Positions 1 through 7,672 of a stretch of DNA of 64,000 bases are shown here, in pieces. The stretch's first letter is position 1; each line of letters starts with the position of its first letter. The notes under the pieces were generated by a model. The model had not been told where the DNA came from and did not search any database. It saw only the letters and a program-made list of their open reading frames with translations. This stretch comes from a bacterium. Its GTDB lineage: Bacteria; Krumholzibacteriota; Krumholzibacteriia; LZORAL124-64-63. The stretch is taken from assembly GCA_016703265.1 (NCBI GenBank), contig JADJCK010000007.1:398597-462596 (forward strand), read 5' to 3'. Made by a program: the position numbers and the translations under genes.

Positions 1-205
1 CACATTCACAAATCGACGCATCATGAAGCACGCCTGGCTAAATCGGAGAAAAAACAGAGAGAAATCGTATCATATTGGCACGGATAGTCAATCCCTGGGA
101 TGTGGCCCCCGGCCAGGATTCCTGCCAACCTTCAGGCCGCCTGCATCGTCTTATCCCTGTTGCCCGGTCAGGAACCCGCCACCCGTCCCTCGGAGCGCCA
201 CCCGC

Positions 206-830
206 ATGATCGCCGATCGCGCCAGCGCCGATCCTGCCGCCCGGCCCGCCACGCCGGTCGCCGATGCGGTCCTGGCAGCCCGGGCGGCCGCCGGGCGACC
301 GCGGGGCTTTCGAACAGATCTATCGGCGTCACGCCGCGCGCGTCCACGGCCTGAGCCTGCGGCTGGCGGGCGACCGGGGGCAGGCGGAGATCCTGACCCA
401 GGACACGTTCGTGAAGGCCTGGCTGGCGCTCGGCGGCTGGTCGGGCCAGGCACCGTTGGGGGCCTGGCTGGGCCGCATCGCGGTGAACTGCTGGCGCGAC
501 CAGTGGCGTTCCGAGCAGCGCGCGCGGCGCTGGCTGGTCGACGCGGGCGAGGATGACGGTCTCGAGCGCCTGGCCGCGCAGTCGCGGGGTGTTTCGGCGG
601 ACGGCGTGGTGCCCATGCTGACGGCCGTCGACCTCGAACGCCTGATCGCCCGGCTGCCCGAGGGCGCCCGCACGGTCTTCGTGCTGCACGAGGTCGAGGG
701 CTATCCCCAGGCCGAGGTGGCGACCCTGCTGGGTGTCAGCGAAGGCACCATCAAGTCGCAGATGTTCCGTGCCCGGGCCCTGCTGCGGGCCATGTACAGC
801 GAACCGGAGAGGCGTCGCCATGAAGCATGA
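206..830 (+). CDS. ECF-type RNA polymerase sigma factor (frame break near 296)
   Basis: Extracytoplasmic-function sigma-70 factor that would direct RNA polymerase to its own regulon. Region 2 follows the RGAFEQIYRRH stretch (helix with AEILTQDTFVKAW) and region 4 is the C-terminal helix-turn-helix (VATLLGVSEGTIKSQMFRAR). The longest frame with both regions starts at ATG 264, but the family N-terminus (DAVLAARAAAG, then DRGAFEQ) is only obtained by starting at ATG 206 in another frame and removing one base near 296. I therefore call 206 with a +1 frame break. A GGAG lies about 10 nt before ATG 206. The stop overlaps the next gene by 11 nt, so the two are probably translationally coupled. The 205 bases upstream are AT-richer than the genes, but I see no convincing promoter there. 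Confidence 0.85.
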
Positions 831-1368
831 CCCGAACCATGGCCCGGCGGTAGGGGCCACCGCGCTCGACCGGCAGGTGAGCGCGCTGGCGGCCCGCCTG
901 CGCGACGAAGGCGTGGCACCCGAGCGCGACCTGTGGCCGGACATTTCCCGCGCGCTGGATGCCGCCGGTGCCCCCGGTCGCGCTGTCGGCCGCCGGACCG
1001 CCGCCCGCAGCGGTTCCCTGTGGGCGGGAGCGGCCCTGGCCGCCTGCGTCATCGTGGCGGTGGGGGCGGGGCTGACCGGGGTGCGCCCGGGAAGTGAACC
1101 CGTTGCCCGGCTGCCCGAGGCGCCCACGGCCGGCGGCACCGCCGCGAACAGCGAAACAGCGCTGGCTCCGATGTCCGGACCGGTGGCCACGCGCCAGGGC
1201 CTGCGCGCTGTCGAAGCGGCCCTCGACGAATTGCAGGCCGCCCTGGCACAGGCGCCCGACGACCCCGATCTGTCCCGACTGGTCCTGATGATCCACCACT
1301 CGCGCGGTCGGCTGCTTCGCCTGCAGGCGGACGGCGGGACCCGGAACGCCCTGGGCGGCCGGACCTGA
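820..1368 (+). CDS. Putative membrane anti-sigma factor
   Basis: A 182-residue protein whose start lies inside the 3' end of the ECF sigma gene. It has a soluble N-terminal part (about residues 1-62), one hydrophobic segment near 66-88 (LWAGAALAACVIVAVGAGL), and a periplasmic tail with a helical stretch (EAALDELQAALAQAPDD). The order sigma factor then single-pass membrane protein is the classic sigma/anti-sigma arrangement. I see no zinc-finger HxxxCxxC motif, so it is not a ZAS-type anti-sigma factor. The role rests on position and topology rather than on a recognised domain. Confidence 0.6.
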   Translation: MKHDPNHGPAVGATALDRQVSALAARLRDEGVAPERDLWPDISRALDAAGAPGRAVGRRTAARSGSLWAGAALAACVIVAVGAGLTGVRPGSEPVARLPEAPTAGGTAANSETALAPMSGPVATRQGLRAVEAALDELQAALAQAPDDPDLSRLVLMIHHSRGRLLRLQADGGTRNALGGRT

Positions 1369-1397
1369 GACGCGTGCAACCGAGAAGGAGAACGAAG

Positions 1398-2366
1398 ATG
1401 AACAGCCATTCGAATCCGGGACTTCGCAGCCACGGCGCGGTGACTGCGCTCGTTGCGGTCGTCGTGCTCGTCGCGGCCGGCCTGGCGACGGCGGCCGAAC
1501 GACCCGTCAGCGAAAGCGGCCGCATGCCGGCCGACGGCCGCGTCGCGATCAGCAACATCGCCGGCATGGTGAAGGTCATCGGCTGGGACAAGGCCGAGAT
1601 CAGCGTGACAGGCACGCTCGGCGACGACGTGGAGCGGCTCGAGTTCTCGGCCGGCGAGCGGGCCGAGGTCGAGGTCATCTACAAGAACCAGCACAAGGGA
1701 CTGCGCAACCTGATGGGCAACCGAAAGGGCGAACACCACGAGTCGGTCACGATCAACGACGGCGCCGACCTGACCATCCAGGTGCCGCGGGGCTGCCGCC
1801 TCGAGGTCGAGGTGGTCGCGGCCGGCGTGGATGTCTCGGGCCTGGACGCCGTGATCGAGGTGACGTCGGTCAGTGGCGATGTCGACGTGCGCGGAGCGTG
1901 CCGTCGGCTGGAGATCGACAGCGTCAGCGGCAGCGTCGAGGTGGACGGCGCGGGAGCCGAGTCCGAAGTGTCGACCGTGTCGGGCAGCCTCAGGATCCGC
2001 TGCGACGATTCCGACCTGCAGGTGGATACCGTCACCGGCGACGCCAGCGTCGACTGCGCCAGCCTCAGGAGCCTGCAGGCCAACACGGTTAACGGGACCA
2101 TCTCCATGTCGGGCCGGCCCGCTTCGGGCGCGACCATCGAGGCCGAGTCGGTCAACGGCAGCCTGACCCTTTCGGTGCCCGGCGACGTGAGCGCCGCCTT
2201 CGAGGTCACGACCTTCAACGGCGACATCGAGAACGCCTTCGGGCAGAAGCCCGAGCGCACCGACCAGTACGTGCCGGGCCAGGAACTGACCTTCACCAAC
2301 GGCAGCGGCGCCGCCGACATCAAGCTGAACACCCTCAACGGCAAGATCCGCATCCTCCGGAAATAA
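1398..2366 (+). CDS. DUF4097-family exported beta-repeat protein
   Basis: A 322-residue protein with a signal peptide (hydrophobic core about residues 13-34) and a mature part made of short alternating repeats of the V-S-G-D/S-V and V-N-G-T/S type. This is the pattern of DUF4097 (putative adhesin) parallel beta-helix proteins. ATG 1398 is chosen because GAGAAGGAG sits just upstream; an in-frame alternative start at 1374 has no such site. It ends the sigma/anti-sigma transcription unit, so it may be a regulon member or a sensor partner. Its biochemical role is unknown. The gene finishes directly before a long inverted repeat. Confidence 0.75.
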   Translation: MNSHSNPGLRSHGAVTALVAVVVLVAAGLATAAERPVSESGRMPADGRVAISNIAGMVKVIGWDKAEISVTGTLGDDVERLEFSAGERAEVEVIYKNQHKGLRNLMGNRKGEHHESVTINDGADLTIQVPRGCRLEVEVVAAGVDVSGLDAVIEVTSVSGDVDVRGACRRLEIDSVSGSVEVDGAGAESEVSTVSGSLRIRCDDSDLQVDTVTGDASVDCASLRSLQANTVNGTISMSGRPASGATIEAESVNGSLTLSVPGDVSAAFEVTTFNGDIENAFGQKPERTDQYVPGQELTFTNGSGAADIKLNTLNGKIRILRK

Positions 2367-2385
2367 ACGACGTCAGGTTCAGTGC

Positions 2386-2471
2386 GGAAGCGAGAGATAG
2401 AGAGGTGGGCGGGCTATCCGCAGCGCCGAAGGCGCGAGGACTGCCCGCCCACCTCTCTATCTCTCGCTTCC
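2386..2471. terminator. 29-bp perfect inverted repeat between convergent genes
   Basis: Arms at 2386-2414 and 2443-2471 are perfect reverse complements. The 28-nt loop holds a second small hairpin (2423-2427 with 2431-2435). It lies between the stops of the DUF4097 gene (+) and the M2 peptidase gene (-), where a bidirectional terminator is expected. There is no U-tract, and the arms are much longer than a normal intrinsic terminator, so a mobile or repeat origin is possible. Confidence 0.6.
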
Positions 2472-2474
2472 ACC

Positions 2475-4367
2475 CTAGAACGTGACGTCGCGGCCCGCGT
2501 TCTCCTTCTCGAGCCAGGCCTGCAGCGGGGCGAAATATTCCAGAAGGGCGGCGCTGGAGAGGTCCTCGCCGGTGGCTTCGCGCATGACCTGCGCCCAGTC
2601 GCGCGTGGCGCCCAGGCGCAGGATCGAGTCCAGGTACTGCCCGGTCTGCCGGCTGCCGTAGTAGTTCGCCGCGTGCACGTCCTGCGCCAGGATCTCGCGG
2701 CAGATGTACCGGTGCAGCTGGTGCAGGATGACTTCGCTGATCGCGTAGTCGTAGTACTGCGCCGGGTCGTCGATGACATGGGTCTTCGTGGCCGCGTCGC
2801 ACCACTGCTCGCCGCGCGGCGTCGGCGGCTCCAGGCCCTGGTAGCGCGCGGCATATTCCCACCAGCGGGTGTTGTACAGGTTGCGCGGCAGGTCCTTTTC
2901 GTAGAGGTCGTATTCCCAGTGCGTCATCGTGCCGCAGGCGAAAGGAAGGAACGTCACCGGTCCGGTCAGCGCCTGGTTGAGGAGCCAGCGGATCTCGTCG
3001 GGAGCCTCGCCCGGTGCCAGCAGGCCGGCCTGCTCGAGATAGGGGACCTGTCCGGCTGCCAACTCGATCAGCGTGCCGATGCCCTCATGGAAGGCGCGGT
3101 TGGCGCCCTCGCGCAGGATGGGCGGCACCTCGGGACGACTGTAGGCCAGATAGTAGTACACGTGGCCCAGTTCGTGGTGCGTGGTGCTGAACCAGTCGAA
3201 GTCGGCTTTCACGCTCATCAGCGCGCGCACGTCCTGGTCCAGGTCCACGTGCCAGGCCGAGGCATGCGTGTTCTTGCGTCGTGTTGCATCGGGCGGCAAT
3301 TCGTAGAGGTCGCTGGCTGACCAGAAGCGGGGCGGCAGGTTCGGAAATCCCATCGAGACGTAGAACCGCTCGGCCTGCTCCACGAGCCAGCTGGGCTGCA
3401 CATCGCGCAGCATGCGATCCATGTCGACGCCCTCGACGATGCCCGGCCACGCCTGGCCGTAGCGGTTGTCCAGCCAGTGCGCCGGGATCCGCTTGGGCAC
3501 CGGTTCCCCGTATCGGGCGGCCAGTTCGTGGCGTGTCCAGCAGTGCAGCTGCTGGTACAGGGGCATGATGCCGGCCACCAGTTCGTCCATCAGGGTCAGC
3601 ATCTCGTCGGCGCCCAGCCCGTAGTTGTCGGTCTCCAGGGCGAAATACGACGAATAACCCATCTCTCGCGCCACGCCGTTGCGCAGGCCCTGCAGGTCCA
3701 CGAGCAGGTCCTTCAGGCGCGGACCGACGTCCTTGCTGCATTCCCAGGCGGCCTGTCGAAACGCCAGGTCGCGGCTGCCGGCGACGAGGTCGTCCAGCTG
3801 GTTGGGGGTCACCACGCGTTCGGGGCGGCCGGGAACGCGAAGGATCCAGTTGCCCGCGTACAGGCTGTCGGTAGCCTGGGCCTCGGTCGTGATCAGCGTG
3901 CCCACGCGCTCCCCGACCGGCGCCGGGTAGTGGGCGGCCAGTCGCCAGGCAGCGTCCAGCTGGCGTCCCTGCAGCGGCGTGGCGTCGGCCCGGCCGCGCA
4001 TCTGTTCCAGCTGCTCGATCACCGCGGCACTGCCCACGAAACCGCCCAGGGCCTGGCCGGCCTCGATGCGGGCACGCGTGTTGGCCTCGCCGATGTCGGA
4101 CTCGGCGGCGAACTTGGCGCCCTCGGCCGCGGTCCACAGGCGCCGGTACTCGTCGTTGTAGTGCGTGAGGAAGGCGGCCACGTCCTCGGGCCCGCCCTGC
4201 TCGGGCACCAGCGCGGGCACCAGCGGCGCCACGGTTGCCGGCGCCGGCTTGAGGTCGTGGCCGGGCTCCGGCCCGGCCCCAGCGTCGCCGCGGTTCAGGT
4301 ACCAGATGGACATGACGCCGGCCGCGAGCATGGCCATGCCGAGGCCAGCGAGGGTGCGCGGTTGCAT
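2475..4367 (-). CDS. Peptidase family M2 (angiotensin-converting-enzyme-like) dipeptidyl carboxypeptidase
   Basis: Zinc metallopeptidase of the ACE family, expected to remove C-terminal dipeptides from oligopeptides. The HEXXH zinc site is HHELGH near residue 398, and the third ligand is the glutamate in NRAFHEGIG about 27 residues later, as the family requires. The 630-residue length matches a single-domain ACE. The N-terminus (MQPRTLAGLGMAMLAAGVMS) is a signal or anchor segment without a clear lipobox Cys, so it acts in the periplasm or on the membrane. AAAGGAA precedes ATG 4367. It is the first of three exported peptidases in the window; the others are S9 enzymes. Confidence 0.92.
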   Translation of the reverse strand: MQPRTLAGLGMAMLAAGVMSIWYLNRGDAGAGPEPGHDLKPAPATVAPLVPALVPEQGGPEDVAAFLTHYNDEYRRLWTAAEGAKFAAESDIGEANTRARIEAGQALGGFVGSAAVIEQLEQMRGRADATPLQGRQLDAAWRLAAHYPAPVGERVGTLITTEAQATDSLYAGNWILRVPGRPERVVTPNQLDDLVAGSRDLAFRQAAWECSKDVGPRLKDLLVDLQGLRNGVAREMGYSSYFALETDNYGLGADEMLTLMDELVAGIMPLYQQLHCWTRHELAARYGEPVPKRIPAHWLDNRYGQAWPGIVEGVDMDRMLRDVQPSWLVEQAERFYVSMGFPNLPPRFWSASDLYELPPDATRRKNTHASAWHVDLDQDVRALMSVKADFDWFSTTHHELGHVYYYLAYSRPEVPPILREGANRAFHEGIGTLIELAAGQVPYLEQAGLLAPGEAPDEIRWLLNQALTGPVTFLPFACGTMTHWEYDLYEKDLPRNLYNTRWWEYAARYQGLEPPTPRGEQWCDAATKTHVIDDPAQYYDYAISEVILHQLHRYICREILAQDVHAANYYGSRQTGQYLDSILRLGATRDWAQVMREATGEDLSSAALLEYFAPLQAWLEKENAGRDVTF

Positions 4368-4405
4368 GGGTCGCGTTCCTTTGCCGGAGTGGGGTCAGGG
4401 ACCGG

Positions 4406-4440
4406 CCGGGCGGCAGGCGGCGGGGGGGGCCGCCGCCCGG
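4406..4440. repeat. GC-rich hairpin between the M2 peptidase and polyamine genes
   Basis: Nine-base arms at 4406-4414 and 4432-4440 (ccgggcggc and its complement) enclose a G-rich loop with a run of eight G. The hairpin sits upstream of the M2 gene and downstream of the DHS-like gene. There is no U-tract on either strand, so I give it no firm role. Confidence 0.3.
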
Positions 4441-4524
4441 CGGGACAGCGTCTACTGTGCCACAGGGTCCCCGGTGAGGAAAGCCCCGTGTGGCCGGGCC
4501 GCGAGCCGGGCGCCCGCCGGCAGG

Positions 4525-4554
4525 AAAAAGGGGCCGCGCCGTGGCGCAGCCCCT
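4525..4554 (-). terminator. Intrinsic terminator after the polyamine operon
   Basis: On the minus strand a 12-bp GC-rich stem with one mismatch (4543-4554 with 4529-4540) and a tiny loop is followed by five U (the A-run 4525-4529 on the plus strand). It begins 27 nt after the stop of the DHS-like gene, so it should end the agmatinase/DHS transcript. Confidence 0.8.
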
Positions 4555-4580
4555 CATGGGAACAGGACCGTGAATCAGGC

Positions 4581-5618
4581 TCAGGCCCGGGCAGCGGAGC
4601 TGGCCAGCAGCTTGTTGTACTGCCGCGCCACGCGCTGCTTCCAGGCGCCGCGGTGCCAGGCGTCGCTGACCATCAGCGGCAGCACCAGCGTGGCCTCGGC
4701 CCACACCATCTGCTCGAAGGCGGTGTCGACCTTGCCCCACGAGCAGGCCTCCTGCAGCGTGGAACCGCTCAGGGCGCCGTCGCGCTCGTCGGCCACCGTG
4801 ATCTGCAGGGCGTACTTGTGCATCGGCTTCTCCTCGCCCAGGATGTCGGTGGCGACCACCACGTCCTGGGTGAAGTTCTTCGGCACGCCGCCGCCGATCA
4901 TGAAGATGCCGGTTTCGCCGCACTCGAGCTTGATGCGCGTCAGCTCGCGGAAGTCGGCCACCGAGTCGATGGTCAGGTACTTCTCGCTGTGCCACTGGTG
5001 GTGCACCAGCCCGAAGCCCGCCGAGCAGTCGCTGAAGGCGGGGCAGAAGATGGGCACGTCCTTCTTCCAGGCCGCGTGCACGATCGAGTGCTCGCAACCG
5101 AGGCCGCGCTTGTCGAGCCAGGCGCCCATGGCCTGGATGAACTCGCGCGAGGAATAGGCGCGTGGCTCCAGCGTGCCGGCGATTTCGGCGATCGCCATGT
5201 CGCATTCGCGCAGCTCGTCCTCGTCGATGTACGTGTCGTAGATGCGGTCGATGCCCATCTCGCGCAGCTTCTGGTCGTCGACGGCGTGCGGCGCGCCCTT
5301 GTAGTGGCGGAAGCCCATGCCCTCGAAGAAGTCCTGGTCGACGATGTTGGCGCCGGTCGAGACAATGGCATCGACCATGTTGTTCTCGACCATCAACGCG
5401 AGCGCGTCCTTGAGGCCGGCGCTGCACAGCGAGCCGGCAAGGGTCAGGATGACGCTGCACTCGCGGTCGGCCAGCATCTGGTTGAGGATGCCGGTCGCGC
5501 GCGACAGGTTGCGGGCCTGGAAGGCCATGTCGCCATAGGCCTGGATCAGCGGACGCGCGTCGAAGGCCTTGACGTCAACGTGGCGCAGGACATCGGACAG
5601 GATTTCTTTCTTGTTCAA
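4581..5618 (-). CDS. Deoxyhypusine synthase-like protein (bacterial, possibly homospermidine synthase)
   Basis: A 345-residue NAD-dependent enzyme of the deoxyhypusine synthase superfamily. The Rossmann-like core is clear (SVILTLAGSLCSAGL, VDAIVSTGANIVDQD), and GGGVPKNF near residue 246 keeps the lysine that carries the aminobutyl intermediate in eukaryotic DHS. Bacteria lack eIF5A; related bacterial enzymes are thought to make polyamines such as homospermidine. The upstream agmatinase would supply putrescine, which supports that role. The start is TTG 5618: AAAGGAGAG lies 5-6 nt before it, and TTG overlaps the agmatinase stop as TTGA, so translation is coupled. The exact substrate cannot be read from sequence. 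Confidence 0.88.
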   Translation of the reverse strand: MNKKEILSDVLRHVDVKAFDARPLIQAYGDMAFQARNLSRATGILNQMLADRECSVILTLAGSLCSAGLKDALALMVENNMVDAIVSTGANIVDQDFFEGMGFRHYKGAPHAVDDQKLREMGIDRIYDTYIDEDELRECDMAIAEIAGTLEPRAYSSREFIQAMGAWLDKRGLGCEHSIVHAAWKKDVPIFCPAFSDCSAGFGLVHHQWHSEKYLTIDSVADFRELTRIKLECGETGIFMIGGGVPKNFTQDVVVATDILGEEKPMHKYALQITVADERDGALSGSTLQEACSWGKVDTAFEQMVWAEATLVLPLMVSDAWHRGAWKQRVARQYNKLLASSAARA

Positions 5619-6499
5619 CGGGGCTCTCCTTTTCCGGACTGCAGGACGAAGGCCATCAGCTGGTACACCAGCCGGGCGGCCAGGAAATCGGGGGCCCGGT
5701 TCTCGGGCCGCGGCATCAGCTCCACGACGTCGAACCCGACCACCTGCCGTTCGCGGCACACCGCCTTGAGCAGGCCCTTCAACTGGCGGTAGCTGAGGCC
5801 GCCGGGCTCGGGCGTGCCGGTCGACGGCATTTCCGACGGGTCCAGCACGTCCAGGTCTATCGTGATGTAGACCGGCCCCTTGATCCGCTCGAGGATCCGG
5901 CGTGCCGTCGTGTCCACATCGTCGATCTCGTGGGCGAAGATCGTCCGCCCGGGCACAAGCTTCGCGCGCTCGGCGACGTCCATGCTGCGGATGCCGACAG
6001 CCACATATTCGGCGCATTCGGCCGCCCGCGCCATGACGCAGGCGTGGTTGCACTTCGAGCCCTCGTACTGGTCGCGGCTGTCGCCGTGGGCGTCGAACTG
6101 CAACACGGTCAGTCCCGGCCACTTGGCGGCGTGGGCCTGGATCAGGCCGATCGACACCGAATGTTCCCCGCCCAGGCCCACGACCGTGCGGCCGTCAGCC
6201 AGCAGCGCCGTCGCCTCGGCGCGGACCGACTCGACCATCGCCTCCGGCGTCTCGAAGCCCACCTGCGGCGCCATGGTCACGATGCCCGCGAGCCAGGGTT
6301 CCGAGTCGGTCTCGATGTCGTACAGTTCCATGTTGGCCGAGGCGGCCAGCAGGGCCTCGGGGCCCTTGTCGGCGCCCTTCTGCCAGGTCGAGGTGCCGTC
6401 GTAGGGGATGGGCAGCACGGCGAACCGCGCACCAGCATACACCGGGGCTTCCGGCAGACCGCCGAAAGCCCCGGGATCTTCGTTAAGATCCCGGGTCAT
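5615..6499 (-). CDS. speB: Agmatinase (ureohydrolase family)
   Basis: Hydrolyses agmatine to putrescine and urea. The binuclear manganese motifs of the arginase/agmatinase family are present: GGEHSVS, FDAHGD, and the DxDxxDP site in TIDLDVLDPSEMP followed by STGTPEPGGLS. The 294-residue length is normal. ATG 6499 is chosen; an in-frame TTG two codons earlier is less likely. The gene overlaps the DHS-like gene at its stop and lies 45 nt after the acidic-tailed protein, so all three may be cotranscribed. No arginine decarboxylase is present in the window. Confidence 0.92.
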   Translation of the reverse strand: MTRDLNEDPGAFGGLPEAPVYAGARFAVLPIPYDGTSTWQKGADKGPEALLAASANMELYDIETDSEPWLAGIVTMAPQVGFETPEAMVESVRAEATALLADGRTVVGLGGEHSVSIGLIQAHAAKWPGLTVLQFDAHGDSRDQYEGSKCNHACVMARAAECAEYVAVGIRSMDVAERAKLVPGRTIFAHEIDDVDTTARRILERIKGPVYITIDLDVLDPSEMPSTGTPEPGGLSYRQLKGLLKAVCRERQVVGFDVVELMPRPENRAPDFLAARLVYQLMAFVLQSGKGEPR

Positions 6500-6544
6500 G
6501 GGCAAACCAACTTTCGGCGTGGATACCGGATCTGCGGGGAGGGA

Positions 6545-6859
6545 CTAGTCGTCGTCCTTTTCCCAGTCATCGCCTTCGACCTCGAAGTCGTCGTCTTCGT
6601 CGATGTCGAAGTCGTCCTCGTCGATATCGAAGTCGTCGTCGTCGTCCAGATCGTCGTCGTCCTCCAGCTCGGCGTCGTCGACGTCGTCGTCGTCGTCGCT
6701 GCGGGCACGCTTGGGCAGTTTCTGGCCCGGGCGGCTCGTGCCGTCCCGCTTGAACTTCTCGCGGGAGGCCTCGTCGTACTTCCGCTTGTTGCGTGGCTTG
6801 GATTCACCCTTTTTGGATTCGCCCTTGCCGTCACCGCGCAAGCTCTGCGTCACCAACAT
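6545..6859 (-). CDS. Small protein with basic N-terminus and acidic Asp/Glu tail
   Basis: A 104-residue protein of unknown function. Residues 1-52 are rich in Lys/Arg (KGESKPRNKRKYDEASREKF), while residues 53-104 are almost only Asp and Glu with scattered Phe, Ile and Leu. The tail is encoded by a near-trinucleotide GAC/GAT repeat at 6552-6700. A perfect AGGAGGT seven bases before ATG 6859 shows that it is really translated. Such charge-segregated proteins often bind nucleic acids, ribosomes or basic partners, but no domain is recognisable. It precedes the polyamine genes on the same strand with a 45-nt gap. Confidence 0.75.
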   Translation of the reverse strand: MLVTQSLRGDGKGESKKGESKPRNKRKYDEASREKFKRDGTSRPGQKLPKRARSDDDDDVDDAELEDDDDLDDDDDFDIDEDDFDIDEDDDFEVEGDDWEKDDD

Positions 6860-7034
6860 CGCTCGGACCTCCTAAGGCCGGGCTGGTCGGACAGGACATC
6901 CGGTCTCACTGAATTTCGGGGGCGATACGTCAAAACGGCCCGCCCGGGGGATGAGCCGGCAAAAGGTAGAGGTAGCGGAAACCCGGTGTCAAGAGCCTAT
7001 CGGCTGTTTTTTTGCGCCCGGGCCAAGTCGGGTA

Positions 7035-7064
7035 TTGCCAGCGCCCTCGGGCTTGATCTATGTT
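7035..7064 (+). promoter_or_regulatory. Candidate sigma-70-type promoter of the SET gene
   Basis: TTGCCA (7035-7040), an 18-nt spacer and TATGTT (7059-7064) lie about 90 nt before the GTG start of the SET-domain gene, in an otherwise empty 290-nt divergent region (6860-7150). That region also has a short stem followed by seven T near 6994-7012, which is too weak to call a terminator. Confidence 0.35.
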
Positions 7065-7150
7065 CTCGCGCCAAATCCCCGGATGCCGCGCCAGGGCGGC
7101 CTTTCCGGGGCGTGGCCCGTGCGGGACAGGCGGTTACGGAGGTTTGGCGG

Positions 7151-7660
7151 GTGCCGGAAAGTATCTACATCGAGGAGTGCGAACTCGGGCGCGGCATCTT
7201 CGCGGCCCGGGCCATCCGCAAGGGCGAGATCATCACCAGCTTCCGCGGGCCGCGCTTCGACCTCGACGACCCGATCCACCACACCGAGCGGGCCTCGATG
7301 CTGCTCCAGACGGGGTCCCGCACCTACATCCTGCCGGAAAGCCCGTCGGTCTACGTCAATCATTCGTGTGTTCCGAACGCCGGGCTGGTGGGCAACCGCA
7401 GGCTCGTCGCCCTGACCGACATCCTGCCGGGCGAACAGGTGACGTTCGACTATTCCACGAGCATGGACGACGGGCTGTGGTCCATGGAATGCCGCTGCGG
7501 CCATCGCGAATGCCGCGGGCTCATCGAAGACTTCCGGCACCTGCCGCGCCGCCTCCAGCAGCACTACCTGGAGTTGGGCGTCGTCCAGGGGTTCATCGCG
7601 CGGCGCTATCGGCAGCGTCCGGATGCGCAGGAGTCGTTCGCCGATCGGGCCATCGCCTGA
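7151..7660 (+). CDS. SET-domain protein (putative lysine methyltransferase)
   Basis: A 169-residue stand-alone SET protein. Visible elements are the N-terminal GRGIFAARAIRKGEII block, the pseudoknot motif YVNHSCVPNAG (NHSC binds S-adenosylmethionine), FDYS near the active site, and a post-SET-like cysteine cluster ECRCGHRECRG. In eukaryotes these enzymes methylate protein lysines; bacterial targets are mostly unknown. The start is GTG 7151, set by GGAGGT seven bases upstream. No pre-SET or other domain is attached. It runs towards mqnD and ends 12 nt from it. Confidence 0.88.
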   Translation: MPESIYIEECELGRGIFAARAIRKGEIITSFRGPRFDLDDPIHHTERASMLLQTGSRTYILPESPSVYVNHSCVPNAGLVGNRRLVALTDILPGEQVTFDYSTSMDDGLWSMECRCGHRECRGLIEDFRHLPRRLQQHYLELGVVQGFIARRYRQRPDAQESFADRAIA

Positions 7661-7672
7661 GCGACCGTCCGC

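Noticed and set aside
3085..5460. A 791-codon minus-strand frame spanning the M2 peptidase and DHS-like genes
   Set aside because: It is in a shifted frame of both genes on the same strand, crosses a clear terminator, and is Arg/Gly/Pro-rich noise.
6552..6700. Trinucleotide repeat as a non-coding microsatellite
   Set aside because: The repeat is in frame within a gene that has a perfect Shine-Dalgarno and encodes its acidic tail.
6994..7012. Short stem followed by seven T as a terminator
   Set aside because: The stem has only four pairs, and there is no plus-strand gene upstream for it to terminate.
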